Origin: Epiperipatus broadwayi
Taxonomy: Eukaryota; Onychophora; Udeonychophora; Euonychophora; Peripatidae
Direction: 5' to 3'
DNA: 64,000 bases
Assembly: GCA_028023455.1 (NCBI GenBank)
Contig: JAQFVV010000141.1
Location: forward strand, 1,496,056-1,560,055
Position 1 is the stretch's first letter; each line of letters starts with the position of its first letter. The position numbers were made by a program, and so were the translations under genes. Below the pieces are notes generated by a model. It made no database searches. It was not told where the DNA came from and worked only from the letters and a program-made list of their open reading frames with translations. Shown here one piece after another: positions 1 to 14,849 of this stretch.

Positions 1-2979
1 TTTATCCTCATATTTTTTTCTAATTACCTGACACAAATGAAACAGGTAACAACAGAGTTTCTTTCTGGTAAAAAAAATCCTGTTAATTGTAAAATTAATA
101 TGTTTTATTTCATTTGGTTATAGCCACATATTGTAATATAATAAATGTTTTAAAATGTATAAACTTTATTTTTTTTTTTTTCAAAATTAAAAGCTTGGTA
201 TTATTAATTTTAAATTATATTAACATGTGCTTATGGGCACATATTGTAATATAATTTGCATTTTAGAAGTATAAGCTTTTAGTATTTTAAAATTATAAAA
301 TCAGACTTTTGCATTTTTGGATGATACTCCCTATCATCAAAAATATCCTTCCCCCTGCCCACATACTTCAACACTTTCCACTACCATTATTGCAATGATG
401 TTCGGATTTTGGAATTTATTAGCGCTTAGTATTTAGATTGTGCTCACCACAATTTAAATTCTAAGGACTGCCCAAAATCACAGATGACACATTTAATTGA
501 CACTGGGTGGAGTTTTCAATATCATTTATCACTTAATATGTCAGTGGTGGATTTGGGTGGTTCTTAAAATTTAAAATGGGAGTGAACACACTCTAAATCC
601 GCACTATATAATCTTATAATTAAATGTAAAGGTCTAGTTTAATTAGTGAATAAATACAAATTTTGCTGCGATTGCGTATCACAAAAGTATTATTAATAAT
701 AATTTTTTATCATAGAAAAATAATAATAATAATAATAACGTTTTGCTAACACGCACATAACGTAAAGCTATATAAAATAATAATAATTAATAAGTTGATA
801 GTTTAAAAATATTACCAGTTATTTGTTTGTTGTGTCTAGCTTCTTACATGTAATATTGTAAAATAAAGTAAATACTTTATATTACAAAGATATCAGAAAT
901 TCTTTATACAATGTTTGTTTCTTATTTCTGATCCTTTATAGATTATAACTAAAGTTATATTTTAATAAGCAAAAATCGCATATTATTCAATAAATTTAAA
1001 TAAATGAAGAGTATGTTTTCTTGGGTTCAGGATTTAATTAACTTAGAATTAATTCTTTTAATTATAAATTATCTCCGTATATTTATATAAGCGTATTTCA
1101 TAGAAAACTAATACGTCAACAATTCCATGGCTATACCAATTTATTAAATGGTTTAAACTACAAAAACAATATATTTTTTTCATATTTTTTAAAAACAATA
1201 TACATATACGGATACTCATTCATATGTTATTAAATAAAAGTATTGTTTCAGCTTGATGTCTGTATTTCTTCAAAATAATATACATAAGCTTATAAATAAA
1301 TATTAAAAATTACAGTAATTAATTTTTTTTAAAAAGTACAAAAATATAAATGTCACTTAGGATCCCTTTCTATTGCGGCTCTAATTAAAGTTTATATTAG
1401 TTCACAAAGACTAAGAGAGTAGTCAAAAGCGCTTCTAAGAGATGTTTATATTTTTTGTTCTTTTTAAAAAAAAAATACTGTATTTTCTAATATTTATTTA
1501 TACGTTTAGTAGAGAGAGAGAGAGAAAAAGAAATATGTTAATATCAAAGTTCTGTTTTAATAAAGATTGTATGTATCTCTGAAATATCTTAAAAAGTACC
1601 CGACTGTAGAAAAGATACAATAGCAAACAGATGTGAAGGCTTTAGTCTATCTTTTCTATAAATTGTTAACTATTACTTTGAACAATCCGATGAGATCGAT
1701 TAGGGGTTTTCTCAATTTGACATAAATTTTGTAGCAGTAGAATATTAAGTATTTTTTCTGAGGATAGTTAACAGATCAGTTTTAATACAGATATGGAAAT
1801 TTTTTTATGTGTCATATGGCAAACGGCAGAGCAATTGAAAGGGCAGTGAATTTTAAAACAATTTTTCCTCTCATTAACTTATAGTTAATGATTGCTTACA
1901 AATAAGTCAGTTTTATAATTATATATGTAGCTTATCAGTACAAGTATAAAAAAGCTGTAGTAGTCACTATTTTTTATAAAATTATATATATATATATATT
2001 TAGGTTATTACAGTGGTATCTATAGAATATATAGTTTTACCTCCTTGTTTTATATATATATTTACTGTTTAATACGTAGAGAAACACACATATTGGTGTA
2101 CTTATTTTAGAATGTTGACTGCCAGAATGTGCATTGAAAATGAAAGAAAAAAATATTATATAATTCAAAATAAAAATAAACAATATAATTCATCTTAATT
2201 AAGTTATATTAAAATTGAAATGATTTCTCCATTATTTAAATTATTTATGTACTTACCATATTGTAATTATTATAAAAAAGATAAGAGTATTAGCATTAGT
2301 AAAATGTAAATAATTATATAATCCTTTGTATTACTATTTTAAATGCCCACATAAACATACATGAATAAAAAAACAAAGCATTAATTTTAATATAATAATT
2401 ATAAATACTTAAAATGTTTCTGCCTACCATTGTTTAAAATTGCTACATTAGATTTCTAAGTATATATCTTGACGTCAATAACTTTTGTAAGTGTTAAGAT
2501 ATTCGTATCACTTATAGATTAGTTTTGTCAGGTAATATGGAGATCAATAATGTAAACCACATATGAAAATTGAAAGAATAGAAAAAGGAAATTTTTATGA
2601 TAATAATTATCAAATATAGTTTTTTTTTTTTTTACAAAAGTGTCTAATGTTGACAATTTTCTCTAACTTTTGTAAATTAAAAATTAATAGGATATGTAAA
2701 TTATCAAATAAAACTCTGAGTTATATAAAATGATTATTTCGCATGATATAATTATATGATATAATTATTCAATACAAATCCTTATTGTATAAACAAAGGC
2801 AATATTTAAAATATGTAAATAGTTTTATTAATATAAATAATATTGACGAATGGTTTAATTGTAAAAAATATTCATCAACGTTGTATTAATGGATATTATA
2901 ATTAGGTTTGCATAAAATTTGAAAAAAAAAATATATATTATACAGTAAATGTTATTACAAATAGACCTGAAAATAATAT
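1..2979. other. AT-rich intergenic DNA, no gene seen
   Basis: No reading frame, RNA gene or recognisable repeat family could be supported here. It holds a short (TAA)n run near 717-740, a GA run near 1511-1525 and a short (TA)n run near 1982-2000. Homopolymer A and T runs are frequent. Confidence 0.6.
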
Positions 2980-4560
2980 TTATGTTCATTTATCTAAAGG
3001 GGATTTGGAATTCAGAAAAAATACGTATTGAATTTTGGTTGGAAAATACGATCTAGAATTAAAATTTGATGCTGGAAATTCTTTAAGTGAAGTTAATTGC
3101 GATGTTTACACTACAAATTAATTAGTAAAGAAAGTAAAAGATAAATATTTTAAAAGTAGAATTAATTGTAATTGGACATTGCATATATTTAAATTTAAAC
3201 GGTTTATTGTTGATAATAATATCGTTTGTTTGGAAAAAAAGATTAGGAATATGTATAATGTGAAAATCTACATATTATGATTATTATTTCTCAAATGATC
3301 ATGTGATTGTTGTTAGTACTTATAAATTATATCCATCAGCTGCCAATTGGGCTAGGAATGTTTCAAATATTAAATTACATTAAAAATGAACCATTGAGAT
3401 TAATGATCGATCTTTGTGGTGCTTTTTGTTATCAAACATGTAAATTTATTAAAAGGATGGTACAAGATATAATTGGTTTTGGAGAGCATGCAATAAGTTC
3501 ACCGTTTGATTTATTGATAAAATTTGTAATATTAAAATCAATAAAAATTCTATTCTTTGTACATTAGAAATCAGTGAAATGTAATGATATATTGATAGAG
3601 TAAAGTCGACTAAAATTATATCTGATGCATTATATTTTTAAAAAGTTAATTCTAAAATGATAATGTTTATAATTAATACAGTATATTTAATTTCATTGAT
3701 AAAAACACGTATACACAAATTCAAGAATGACTTATATTAAATGAATAATGGTTGCCCAATAGGTTTTTTTTTGTACATGATGTCAACTTATGAAAATAAA
3801 ATTTTGAAAAATGATATTCATTACGATAAAATTATTATATAACCAGCCTGTGTCGACTGTGTGTTTATATATAGTAAAAAGCGTCAATTGATAATTTATT
3901 TAATGAATTAAATAATATAGAAGGCCTACAGAGGACTAAAAAGATGAAGAATTAATGTCAGTAAAATGTATTGATATTAAAATAACCCAAAATATAAATA
4001 AGTTGGATTATTATATGCTAATTAATCCTAGCAAATAAAAATGTAATAGTTAAACCTATTGAAAAAAGGGTATATCTTCCATATAAGTCAATGGTTCCAT
4101 TATCATATAAGTTATCAATTTAAATTCATTTTTATTTTAAAATAATAAACTTTGTAAATATATATCAAATAAAACAAAAAATATATAAATATATTTTTTA
4201 TGAATTATTAGACATTGGTTATGATTAAAATATTATTTATAATGCAGTTAAATTATAATAAAAATGAAATATTGACCATAATAAAATGTAATTTTGGGTT
4301 TGATTTTAATTATACAAAGTAAAAACATTATGTATTGAAAGAAATAATAATACAGAGAAAATAAGAGAGACGATGTTAATATACAAATATTAAAAAATGC
4401 TTAATAAATCGATAGGCAGCAAAAGTAAAAATTAATGAATTATGGCAAAGTTAAAAATAGAAAGTGATTTTATTGAACATATCTTATATGTTTGGTTTTT
4501 AAAAGTTTTAAATTTAGGTGACAAAGACTACATACATAGTTGAAAGCGATCATATGTGGA
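2980..4560 (+). mobile_element. Decayed Penelope-like element, RT portion and 3' end
   Basis: Interrupted coding sequence of a Penelope-like retroelement. The readable block at 3307-3567 contains ILNYIKNEPLRLMID, which lines up with the family signature LPKIHK..PLRPI at the start of the reverse transcriptase, followed by a block ending in GEHAISSPFDLLIKF. The same block recurs in the inverted copy at 14.85-15.99 kb (KENYPLSLMVD ... GEYSVSSLFDFVNK), which supports homology between two independently decayed copies. Stops and frameshifts fill the region 3568-4150. At 4516-4548 a GACTA...TAGTT stem followed by GAAAG resembles the hammerhead motif carried by PLEs. The left boundary is approximate. 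No functional protein is expected. Confidence 0.6.
4516..4548 (+). ncRNA. Degenerate hammerhead-ribozyme-like motif at PLE end
   Basis: The bases show box GTGACAA, a five-pair stem GACTA/TAGTT with a six-base loop, then GAAAG. Hammerhead cores need CTGATGA before stem II and GAAA after it, and PLEs are known to carry hammerheads. The first box has three differences from consensus, so self-cleavage is unlikely. A second copy at 17315-17349 has the same stem. A chance match remains possible. Confidence 0.3.
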
Positions 4561-4604
4561 TTAAAAGTTTGAATTTATATTACAGTATTTGTTTTTATTA
4601 TTTG

Positions 4605-4715
<111 letters not shown>

Positions 4716-5825
4716 AGGGAGATAACACTTTTATTATTTCATTCTACCACAAGCTATTTTGTCAAACCAGGAAAATTGTTTTTAATGTATCCTGGCATTT
4801 TCTCTTAGATAGTTGGGAACAGCCAATGCATTTATTTATCTATCTTTGAAGAGTGAATTGATATCAAGCTATCTTATGGATTAGATAATATATTTTGCCA
4901 TAGTTTATTTTTAAAATTGAATTTATATATTTAAAATAACTTGGATTTGTATTTCATTATTTGCATAGTCTTTGTCTTTAAATAATAATAAGTTTTCTAT
5001 CAAACTATATAATGTGCATAAAATTTAGAATAATACGTTTAGAAGACACATGCATGGAAATTTATCTAAATAGTTAAATTAATAAACAATATATACTTTA
5101 ATTCCACAAAATACTGAGAATAACAAAAAAAGAAAAGTTTGGTTTTCATTCGAAAAAATATACACACTTCTCTTGTAAAAGTATATAATCACAAAAAGTT
5201 TTGTAATTATTTTGTTTTACATAAATACAATGAAATTGTTTATTAATTAATTTTAATTTATTTTTAGTAATTAGTAAATGAAAATTTTTAATTTATCTAA
5301 TAAAAATTCAATAAATTATTGACTTTATAAATAATTAAAATATATTAATTAAAATTCATTTTAAACTAATTTGAAAGCGCTTTTAAATTTTATTACCTTT
5401 GTTAATAATTAAAAAAAAATTTTATGCACCTTTTTCTTTCCTCCACGAAAAGAAATTATTGCTAAGTTGATGTCACAAGCCCTCATATGAATGTTTATTG
5501 TCTTTTTTTAAAGTCTGATATCCGGTTGGAATTTAGGATGGGTCAGCCAGTGAAATAAAAAAAAATTGTTTTCATATACTTATTTTTGTCAATTTGTTGT
5601 GTTGTAAATCAATATTTCTAAAAACACAATTTCTAATATTAATAAAAAGTTATCTAGTTGTATAAGGATTGTTGTTGACGATGGTGATGAGATTTCATGA
5701 TTATTATTATTAAATATCTATCTATAAGATGGAACTTTAAATAGTACCATTACATTAGTGATATTTTTGGTAGAATTATTACTTTTGGTGAAGTGTTATA
5801 TGACAAGAAAATAAAACTAACAAAT

Positions 5826-5827
<2 letters not shown>
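4716..5827. other. AT-rich spacer, nothing recognised
   Basis: No coding sequence, RNA or repeat family seen on either strand. Confidence 0.5.

Positions 5828-5872
<45 letters not shown>
5828..5872. repeat. (TA)n microsatellite
   Basis: Pure TA tract of about 45 bp. About 15 bp to its right lies the first copy of a short dispersed repeat that is also found near the next (TA)n tract. Confidence 0.95.
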
Positions 5873-5875
<3 letters not shown>

Positions 5876-5885
5876 AAAAAAACAA

Positions 5886-5926
5886 AGCTTGTTTAGAGCT
5901 ATTGGTGAGCTCCATCTAGTGATCAT
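5886..5926 (+). repeat. Short dispersed repeat, copy 1
   Basis: The motif TGTTTAGAGCTATTGGT followed by GCTCC and TCTAGTGAT occurs here and again at about 6256-6294. Both copies are associated with a (TA)n tract. Part of it (AAGCTTGTTTAGAGCT) also appears inverted near 32610-32632, just upstream of the RTE copy. Confidence 0.6.
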
Positions 5927-6255
5927 TTAATTGCAAGCTTAAAAGCAAGTTACAAAATTTATAACTTGTTTTATTAATTATTATAAATGTACTTTTGATG
6001 ATTTTTGCGATACAATATTGTAGAGGCTATTACTATCTGGTGAAACTGAGCTGAATTCAGACCCATATAGCCATCTGGTTTGCAAAGCTGGATTTGAAGA
6101 CATTTACGTGTCCAAAAAGTTCAGACTTTTAAGTTCATAGAAACGTGTTTTATAAGTGCTGAATTTTAAGATAATATTTTAGATCTAGTTTCTAGAGGCC
6201 CAACACTCCATAGAGATTTTGAATTCTTTCTCTTTCAGTACTTATAAAAACAAAA

Positions 6256-6289
6256 CTGTTTAGAGCTATTGGTAGGCAGGCTCCTTCTA

Positions 6290-6359
<70 letters not shown>
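6256..6359 (+). repeat. Short dispersed repeat, copy 2, plus (TA)n tract
   Basis: Second copy of the TGTTTAGAGCTATTGGT...TCTAGTGAT motif, ending directly in a TA tract (6293-6359). In copy 1 the tract lies on the other side of the motif. Confidence 0.6.
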
Positions 6360-6360
<1 letters not shown>

Positions 6361-8180
6361 TTTGTTTTATAAATAGTTTGACAATGTTGCATTTACAAAT
6401 GTTTTTATATTGGGTTGTTGATATTTACCTGCAATGGCATTAAAGTGGGACATGTGCCTCTATATTATGTTTGTTTATTTATTGGCAGAGACTGAATACA
6501 TTTTTATTACTGATTTAGTTTTTCATTATGATTTTTAGTTAAACGATCACTTATTTGACAGCTGATTCATAACTAAGATTATGTATGACATATGATTGTA
6601 CTTACATCAGTATTTGTTTACATTTTAATCAATACCCCAATATCAATTGCATTTAGATTTATACAAGTGACGTCTATTTCAATTTTCAAGATTCATTACG
6701 GCAAGATAATTATAAGACTGGGAAAATTGCGGAAATGATTCTTATAAAATCATATTAGCATATTTTTATTCCCTTTTCCAATTATTTTAATAAAACTACT
6801 AAATTCTACAAAAATTCACTATTTACTTAGTTTGAAATTCACAATTTACAATATGGTGGCTTTTGAAATTGGTGTTGTTTGTATGAGTATATTCGAAATT
6901 ATTAGTATTGTTGTTATAAAATTCTGAATAATTTAAAATGCAATATATTATTACTTATATAAGTCTAACTATAATACATGTAGTTTGTTCTTTTTTTTTT
7001 TTTACGGCATGTGGTTTGTTCTTATTCCTTAAATATAATATTTTTCATCTTCCAGATAAAAAGATAATCCTTTTCAGATGTTTTATACTTTGCACTTACT
7101 GAGGATTTATATATAATATTTGTAATACAAGCTTATTAAAATAGGTCATGTGACATATGATTTGATTTTTTTGTATATATATAATACATATTTTGCGGTA
7201 TATAAATATTTAAATTTTTAACACGGATAAACCCGAAAAATCATAAAACAATACAATACTAGATTAAATCCAAAATCTTACCAAAATCCTTAAACAACAT
7301 TCACTCATAAATGATGGAAATAGTCCAACATATCACATCTTACAATTAATACTTGTCAATTACCATTGCTCATTCATACAGTGTAAATTGTCCTTTTATT
7401 ATTCTCAATAAATAACCATTGAAAATGGAAAAGTAAGATGATTGTATTTTTAATTTTATTAAAATAGCATGTTATTAATGTGCTTGAAAATAATGCTGAG
7501 AAATGTATATAAATGAGAATATTATTTGATATAAATTAGCAAGTTCTTTTTAACACATTTTTAGACATAAAAATAAATTAATGTTTGCTTATTTGATAAA
7601 TGTTTTACAGAAGTATCCAATTGATAGACAGAATATTTCTCCATATACTCATTTGGAAGCAAATGAATATTATTAAAGATATTTTAAAGTTTAAGCGATC
7701 AAATAGGCAAAAGAATGAACGAGACGACATTAGTTAGTTTTTTGGTTATATAAATATTTATTTGTTTACATGTATAGAAATATTTATCATATAAAAAACT
7801 AATGATTTGTTATTCCTATGACAGCTACTCATCAATGTTATTATTTTTATGAATAACTCAGGCTTGGGTAAGAAAAGCATGTAAGCTACTCATAGTTTCA
7901 TACTAAATGCAAATAATTTTTCCAAACATTTTGCTGACTTATATTCTTCGTAGTATATAATATCTTCAAAAATTACATTATCTTGCAATTAATCTATTCT
8001 GCATAGCATAATTGATCATATCTCTAATAAATATGTTGTTGTAGACATCAGATAACTTTAAATATCATTATAGTTTAGGATATGATATTATTCCTTCTTT
8101 TATATATAAATGCTTTGCTGAATTTATTGCAGTACTTCTTGCATTATTTTTAATTTATCACTTAAGTCTTGTGTTTTTTA
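6360..8180. other. AT-rich spacer with one PLE-end-like fragment
   Basis: No gene seen. Bases 7217-7243 (TTTTTAACACGGATAAACCC and the GAAAAAT after it) match one end of the palindrome arms at 27189-27312, so a fragment of that repeat lies here. The remainder is unassigned. Confidence 0.5.
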
Positions 8181-8199
8181 ATGTCTTAAATAAGCTAAA

Positions 8200-8860
8200 A
8201 TGATCCCAATTTATAAAAATGTCTTCTGTGAATAATTAATAATTATAAATCTATTTCGATTTTGCATACTACTAATCGAATTATTGAAAAGCGTGTTTAT
8301 AATAAAACTATTTCAGACGCTGGAAAAATAATATTTTCTTTACAGTATTGTTTTATTTCTAATAGATTAGGAGAAAGTAATTTGCTAACCATTTATGATC
8401 ATAGAGCACACGTGATTGAGGATCAGCAAAAAACTTGATATTGTTTATTTTGATTTATCATAAGTCTTTGCTAAAATAAATAATACCTTTCTTCTTCACA
8501 AAAATAAATAAATTGAGATTTCCACTAAGCGAATTCATGGTTTTAATACTTTCTTTGTAGGTGTATAGCATATAAGAAATTCAATAATAATATTTCATTT
8601 AATTTTGAATGCATTCTAGGTGTACTCACCCATGTTGATTAACATTTGTCTTAATGATCTAAAGGAACGCCTGAAATATTATTCTTTTTATGCTATGCTG
8701 ATGATTGTAAAATCTTTAGACGAACCACATCAGTAGTTGACTGCACACTCCTTAAGAAAGATATTGATAACTTTAGTGATCTGTGTGATCTCATAATATG
8801 TCAGTTAATTTTAATAAATGCCCTCTTGTTTCATATTCTAAAAATCTGAAGTTTTAAATT
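8200..8860 (+). pseudogene. LINE reverse transcriptase fragment (Jockey/CR1-like)
   Basis: Decayed reverse transcriptase of a non-LTR retrotransposon, distinct from the RTE copies. Near 8240-8300 the translation reads ISILHTTNRIIEKRVYNK, matching the PISLLP...KI.EK.(I/V)Y stretch of LINE RTs. It is followed by LQYCFISNR and SNLLTIYDH, equivalent to Q.GFR.GRST..NLL. Near 8697-8775 another frame gives ADDCKIFRRTTSVVDC and then LLKKDIDNFSDLC, which is catalytic motif C (here only A-D-D is in frame, with a shift just before it) and the typical downstream helix. Several frameshifts and stops separate these blocks. The 5' and 3' ends are not recognisable. The clade is inferred from the style of the motifs only. 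Confidence 0.7.
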
Positions 8861-8901
8861 TTTCTTTTTTCTTTTCTTTTCTTGAGTATTTCAGCTTTAG
8901 G

Positions 8902-10539
<1,638 letters not shown>

Positions 10540-11880
10540 TTATTGTACAAGATTTCAATATGTCAGATTATGAAAGAGGTTGATTTTAATATATTCACAG
10601 GAATATGGAATTTTCAGAGAAGAATTGAGGAATTGAAGTATCAATTATCATTTTTGAATCGATGTAGAAATAATACAATAATTCATACGTCGTGTAAGTT
10701 TAAAATTACTAAAATAAAAATCAATAGGAACAAGGTATTGTGCAATAAACATCTAATGATAGTTTTAAATTTGTTTTTGAAGGAAAAATATGGAGAAATA
10801 AATAATTGTATTAAGAAATATAATAAAATAATGTGTATATAATAATGCTTTTATGTTTCATAATAGTAATTTAAAGAATAAACTTTCGAAAAAATATGGA
10901 AATATATGGAAATGGTTGTGTTATAATGAAATAAAGTTGAATGAAGAAAAGGATAATGTTAATAAATTTAAATATTTGGAATGAAAAAGAAGATTATAAT
11001 TTTATAAATTTGTCAAATAGTGATTTTGACATTGAACAGTCAAAAATTTTAAATAAAGGGGTTAAATATATTCCATTTGTAAATAAAGATATTCAACAAG
11101 AAACGATGATATGTGTAGATGTAGCAATTAAATAACATGACTTAAATATTGACTTACAATCAAAAATTAATACTGTGATAAATAAAAGTGCGAAGTATAA
11201 TGGAAAATAAGGAATGATAAATGTGTTATAAAACAAATTATTGATAAAACAAGAACAAAAAAATAATAATTACAAGTGAGAACAAGGGTGCAAAATTTGT
11301 GATTTTAACTGAATGGCTATGGAAGGAAAATATATGAAGATATGGATAAAGTAAGCAAAGATTCTAATAAAAAAATTAAAACAATATATAAAGGGTTATT
11401 ACATTATATGAAAATGAAGTATAAATTAATGAGAAGGAATATACGAATTTATTTCCATCACGATTTGAAAATTCGTATGTTTAAAAAAGTAAAGATTCAT
11501 AAAGAAAGTATGCCAGTAAGGGAATTTGGGATTTTAGTAATTATATACTTAAAGATTTATGTGAAATAGTGTATAGAAAAATTGTAGAAGTAATAGGATT
11601 TGGAAAGTATTATATTAAGAATTCTGAACAAATTCTTAATAAATTAAATAACATCAAGTTAAAGGTAATGGAATGATAATGTCATTTGATATTGGTAAGA
11701 TGTATCAAAGTGTGCCTAGAAAGGATATTATTGATATTGTTATAGAAACAATAAAACTAAGTAATGTTTTATTAGAAAAAATGGCTGTATACTATTTATG
11801 AAGCATTATTAATAATAGATGTGACATTGTATTTTAAATATAAGAAAGAGTTTTGGAGTACACACAAAGGATGGATATTG
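10540..11880 (+). pseudogene. Decayed Penelope-like element, N-terminal half to RT motif A
   Basis: Several open blocks in order give the front half of a PLE protein. Bases 10543-10842 encode an N-terminal region with ELKYQLSFLNRCRNN. Bases 10941-11135 encode FINLSNSDFDIEQSKILNKG, matching the family signature NLS...L...(V)LSKGL.F.P. Bases 11342-11569 encode KVKIHKESMPVREF, the counterpart of GLPKIHK...PLRPI. Then 11660-11790 reads, across one shift, FDIGKMYQSVPRKDI, equivalent to motif A D..S(M/L)YT.IP. The order agrees with PLE architecture. Similarity stops near 11880, before the catalytic YVDD box, so the copy is 3'-truncated or interrupted. Stops and frameshifts rule out function. Confidence 0.65.
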
Positions 11881-12176
11881 GGATGTTAAGTTAGTGGAAT
11901 TTTCTTTCTACAATAAAGTTGGCTTTTCTTTTATTACAACAATTCTCTCTCCACAAAAGGTTTTTATTACTACAATTTATTTCTCAACAAATTGTTTTTT
12001 TTCATAATTCAAACTCAAAAATACAAACTTCTATCAATTTTCTGGATGAAAATATTTAAGAAATTCTTCTGGGGAAAGTAAAAACTAATATGCATATGTA
12101 AACAACTTTAAAAACAAGGTGTATATTCTCTACTTCCAATTGACTAATTAAGATTAAAGATCATCATTTGGGTAGC

Positions 12177-12315
12177 ATGTGTGTCTATATTATCAATTTT
12201 CTTTGCCTAAATTTAATCTTTAATATTAAAGAAACAATTGGGATGTGTTTCTGTATTATAAAGTTGCTTTGCATAAATTTATTCTCTAATATTAAACAAA
12301 CAATTGGAATGTGTG
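12177..12315. repeat. Diverged tandem duplication, period about 67 bp
   Basis: Two copies of a segment running TGTGTNTNTNTATTAT...CTTTGC.TAAATTTA...TAATATTAAA.AAACAATTGG follow each other, with the start of a third (TGTGTGAATTTTGG). Confidence 0.65.
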
Positions 12316-13064
12316 AATTTTGGTTTATTCTGAAAAATTTATCCTGAACTTTTTTATGAAACATTTCAAAAATTCTGCATTAATAATTTCTACTAGCTAT
12401 AAAGAAGTAAAATATAAATGAAAGGAGGTGTGTGTAACTTATTATAACATGCTTTATTATTATTATTATTGACAAGAAATATACCTAACCATTTGTCTCT
12501 AGAATTAAGGAATGGAATGTGTGACATATATAATTAATGAATCATTAACTTATCTCTAAATGTGCTTATAACTGAACGAATGGAAGAGCATGAAACTAGA
12601 TGTATTTTTTATTTATTTTATTGCTCTTCTCGTTTGCATTTGATTTTTTTAATTAAAATATAGTATCAATTAACCCATGCAGACTTAAGTGGATATTATG
12701 AATTAATCAGCTATTTAATTGATGGATGACTTTGATAATTTTGCACAAGTGTCTTGATGAATGTAGTGAATGAAACTATAAATTATTCCTAAACATATGC
12801 AGTAATAAAGATTTATTTGCCATTATTCAATGTTTCACATGCGATATTGCTAGCAAATTCATTAGCTTTTGCTCAGCACTTTTGAAATGCTCTTTAATTG
12901 GATCTAATACATATTATTTGTCTCCCTGCAGGAAAATTTATGTGTTTACTAATATCTATTGTTGTCCAAGTATCATCATTATTGTCATACATGACCAATA
13001 TGAGTTATCTATGGACTGTGCAAATGAACTTTTATGTTCCAGCTAAAAAAGACTTAATGATGAT

Positions 13065-13065
13065 G

Positions 13066-13101
<36 letters not shown>

Positions 13102-13174
13102 ACGCTCTTAATTTTATATATTTGTAAGTGCAAGCTATATATAAGTCATGTGACATCTGACTTGTTATTATTAC

Positions 13175-13231
<57 letters not shown>

Positions 13232-13290
13232 TACTATTTTTGTTAGCATTTGATTGATTATTATTTGTCTTATATTTATTATTATTATTT
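13065..13290. repeat. (ATT)n arrays
   Basis: Two ATT trinucleotide arrays (about 13065-13098 and 13163-13230) and a shorter one near 13275. Reading frames over them (poly-Ile, poly-Leu) are artefacts. Confidence 0.9.
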
Positions 13291-13789
13291 AATTACTATT
13301 TCTCTCTTCAAGAACATCTCGGAAAAATATAATAAGGAGAAAAATATTATACTGGGTAATTAGATATTATTTTAATATAATTTTTATTGTGTACATGTAT
13401 TTCTATATATGATATTGGCAATAGAAATATCTGTTTGCTATTAGGAAGTTAAGAGCTAATTTTAAGAAGGGGTAAATGCATAAAAAATATTATCTTATTA
13501 TTGCATTTCCAGAAATTATGAGGTTCATTTCTTAATAATTATTTTGTTTCAAATTTAAAGAAATTGTAGCTCGTCACAAATCAAATTTTTATTTCAAATT
13601 ATCAGTTCATATTAAATACATAAAAACATTGTTTTGCCTTTGTTTTATTGAATGATGAGGTTTATGTAGCAGTAACTAGTATATTTCAAATCTAAAATAT
13701 TATAATTCATCAGAAATGAGAGATTTTTTTTTTTACTTATTAATTAACGTGTTGCAATATTTACTAATTGAAGATAATTTGAAATTATT

Positions 13790-14320
13790 TTATGTGTGTA
13801 TGCCTGTTTGTTATTAATCCATTTATATAATTGTTGAATAAAAAGTGGAATAACTTGCTTTCAATTGATTTCGGATGGTGTGATATGCCAAAAAAGTGGA
13901 AGAATTAGGGAGTTATTTAAGAGTGAATTTATTATGTTTTTATGATTAGATTGAAATGTATTTTTTGGCTGTAAAGAAAGAGAGGGTTTATGATATATAT
14001 TGTGTTATAGGGATTGAGAGAATTCTTCCTCAGTTTAATAAAATACTTGTCATGAGTGGATTATTTTTTTCAGATTAAGTAATTGTGTGTTACGATGATT
14101 ACATTCTGTGAAATAAAATAGTGTATTTCCCTATTTTAGATGATGAGACAAAGTCCACAACAGCATTTAAGCCTCAGAAACAGACTAGGGAGTCACTGTG
14201 TTCTGTTGTTTAAATGATTAAAGTTAAGAAAGTCTTATTATCCCTCATGTATCCATGTGGAATGTTTTCCATCATTTATTCATAGCCTAGTGTAATGTAG
14301 TTTGCTAATAAAAAAAAGAA
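13790..14320 (+). mobile_element. Old relative of the PLE 3' tail
   Basis: Noncoding. It shares ordered blocks with 25050-25650: a TTTCGGATG(G/T)TGT block, CCTATT...GATGAGA.AAA.TCCAC, and CCTCATGT....GGGAAT-type sequence. That region in turn matches the long 3' untranslated tail behind the GIY-YIG frames at 54.7-55.7 kb and 62.3-63.1 kb. This is the most diverged of four copies. Confidence 0.4.
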
Positions 14321-14768
14321 TAAAGGTAGAATTGATTTTTTTCAGAGAATATCTGAAGTAGAATTAGTGTTAAAGCCGGAATCATTCTTATTATGGTATT
14401 GTCCCAATTTTGTAAGTAAACATATTGGATATAGCTGTGTTAATTATTTTATAACAGGTAGCACAATTCAGACACATGCATAAGAGACTATTAGTTTTGA
14501 AGGTATGGAAAAATCGATCACATTATTGTAAATCTTAAGTCAATATTTCAAATAATATCATACATATTATTTTAAGTTGTATATCATCAATTCTCACAAT
14601 GATTCATCCTCATTTTGAATGAGCAAGGAAAAGGTAAGAAGGTATAGCTAATCAATAAAACTATTTAATCGATTTATGAATGATAGCTTCACAACTCACT
14701 CATATATTTAAATTCATATTATGTTATTTTGGTGAAATTAAATATATTATTCTAAAAGTTGTCTGATA

Positions 14769-14774
<6 letters not shown>

Positions 14775-14843
<69 letters not shown>
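14775..14843. repeat. (ATT)n array
   Basis: About 23 ATT units. It marks the left end of the inverted PLE copy that follows. Confidence 0.95.
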
Positions 14844-14845
<2 letters not shown>

Positions 14846-14849
14846 TACA

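Noticed and set aside
12898-13257. 119-codon frame with poly-Ile and poly-Leu
   Set aside because: Created by ATT arrays. A CCCTGCAG acceptor-like site inside it has no supporting exon context.
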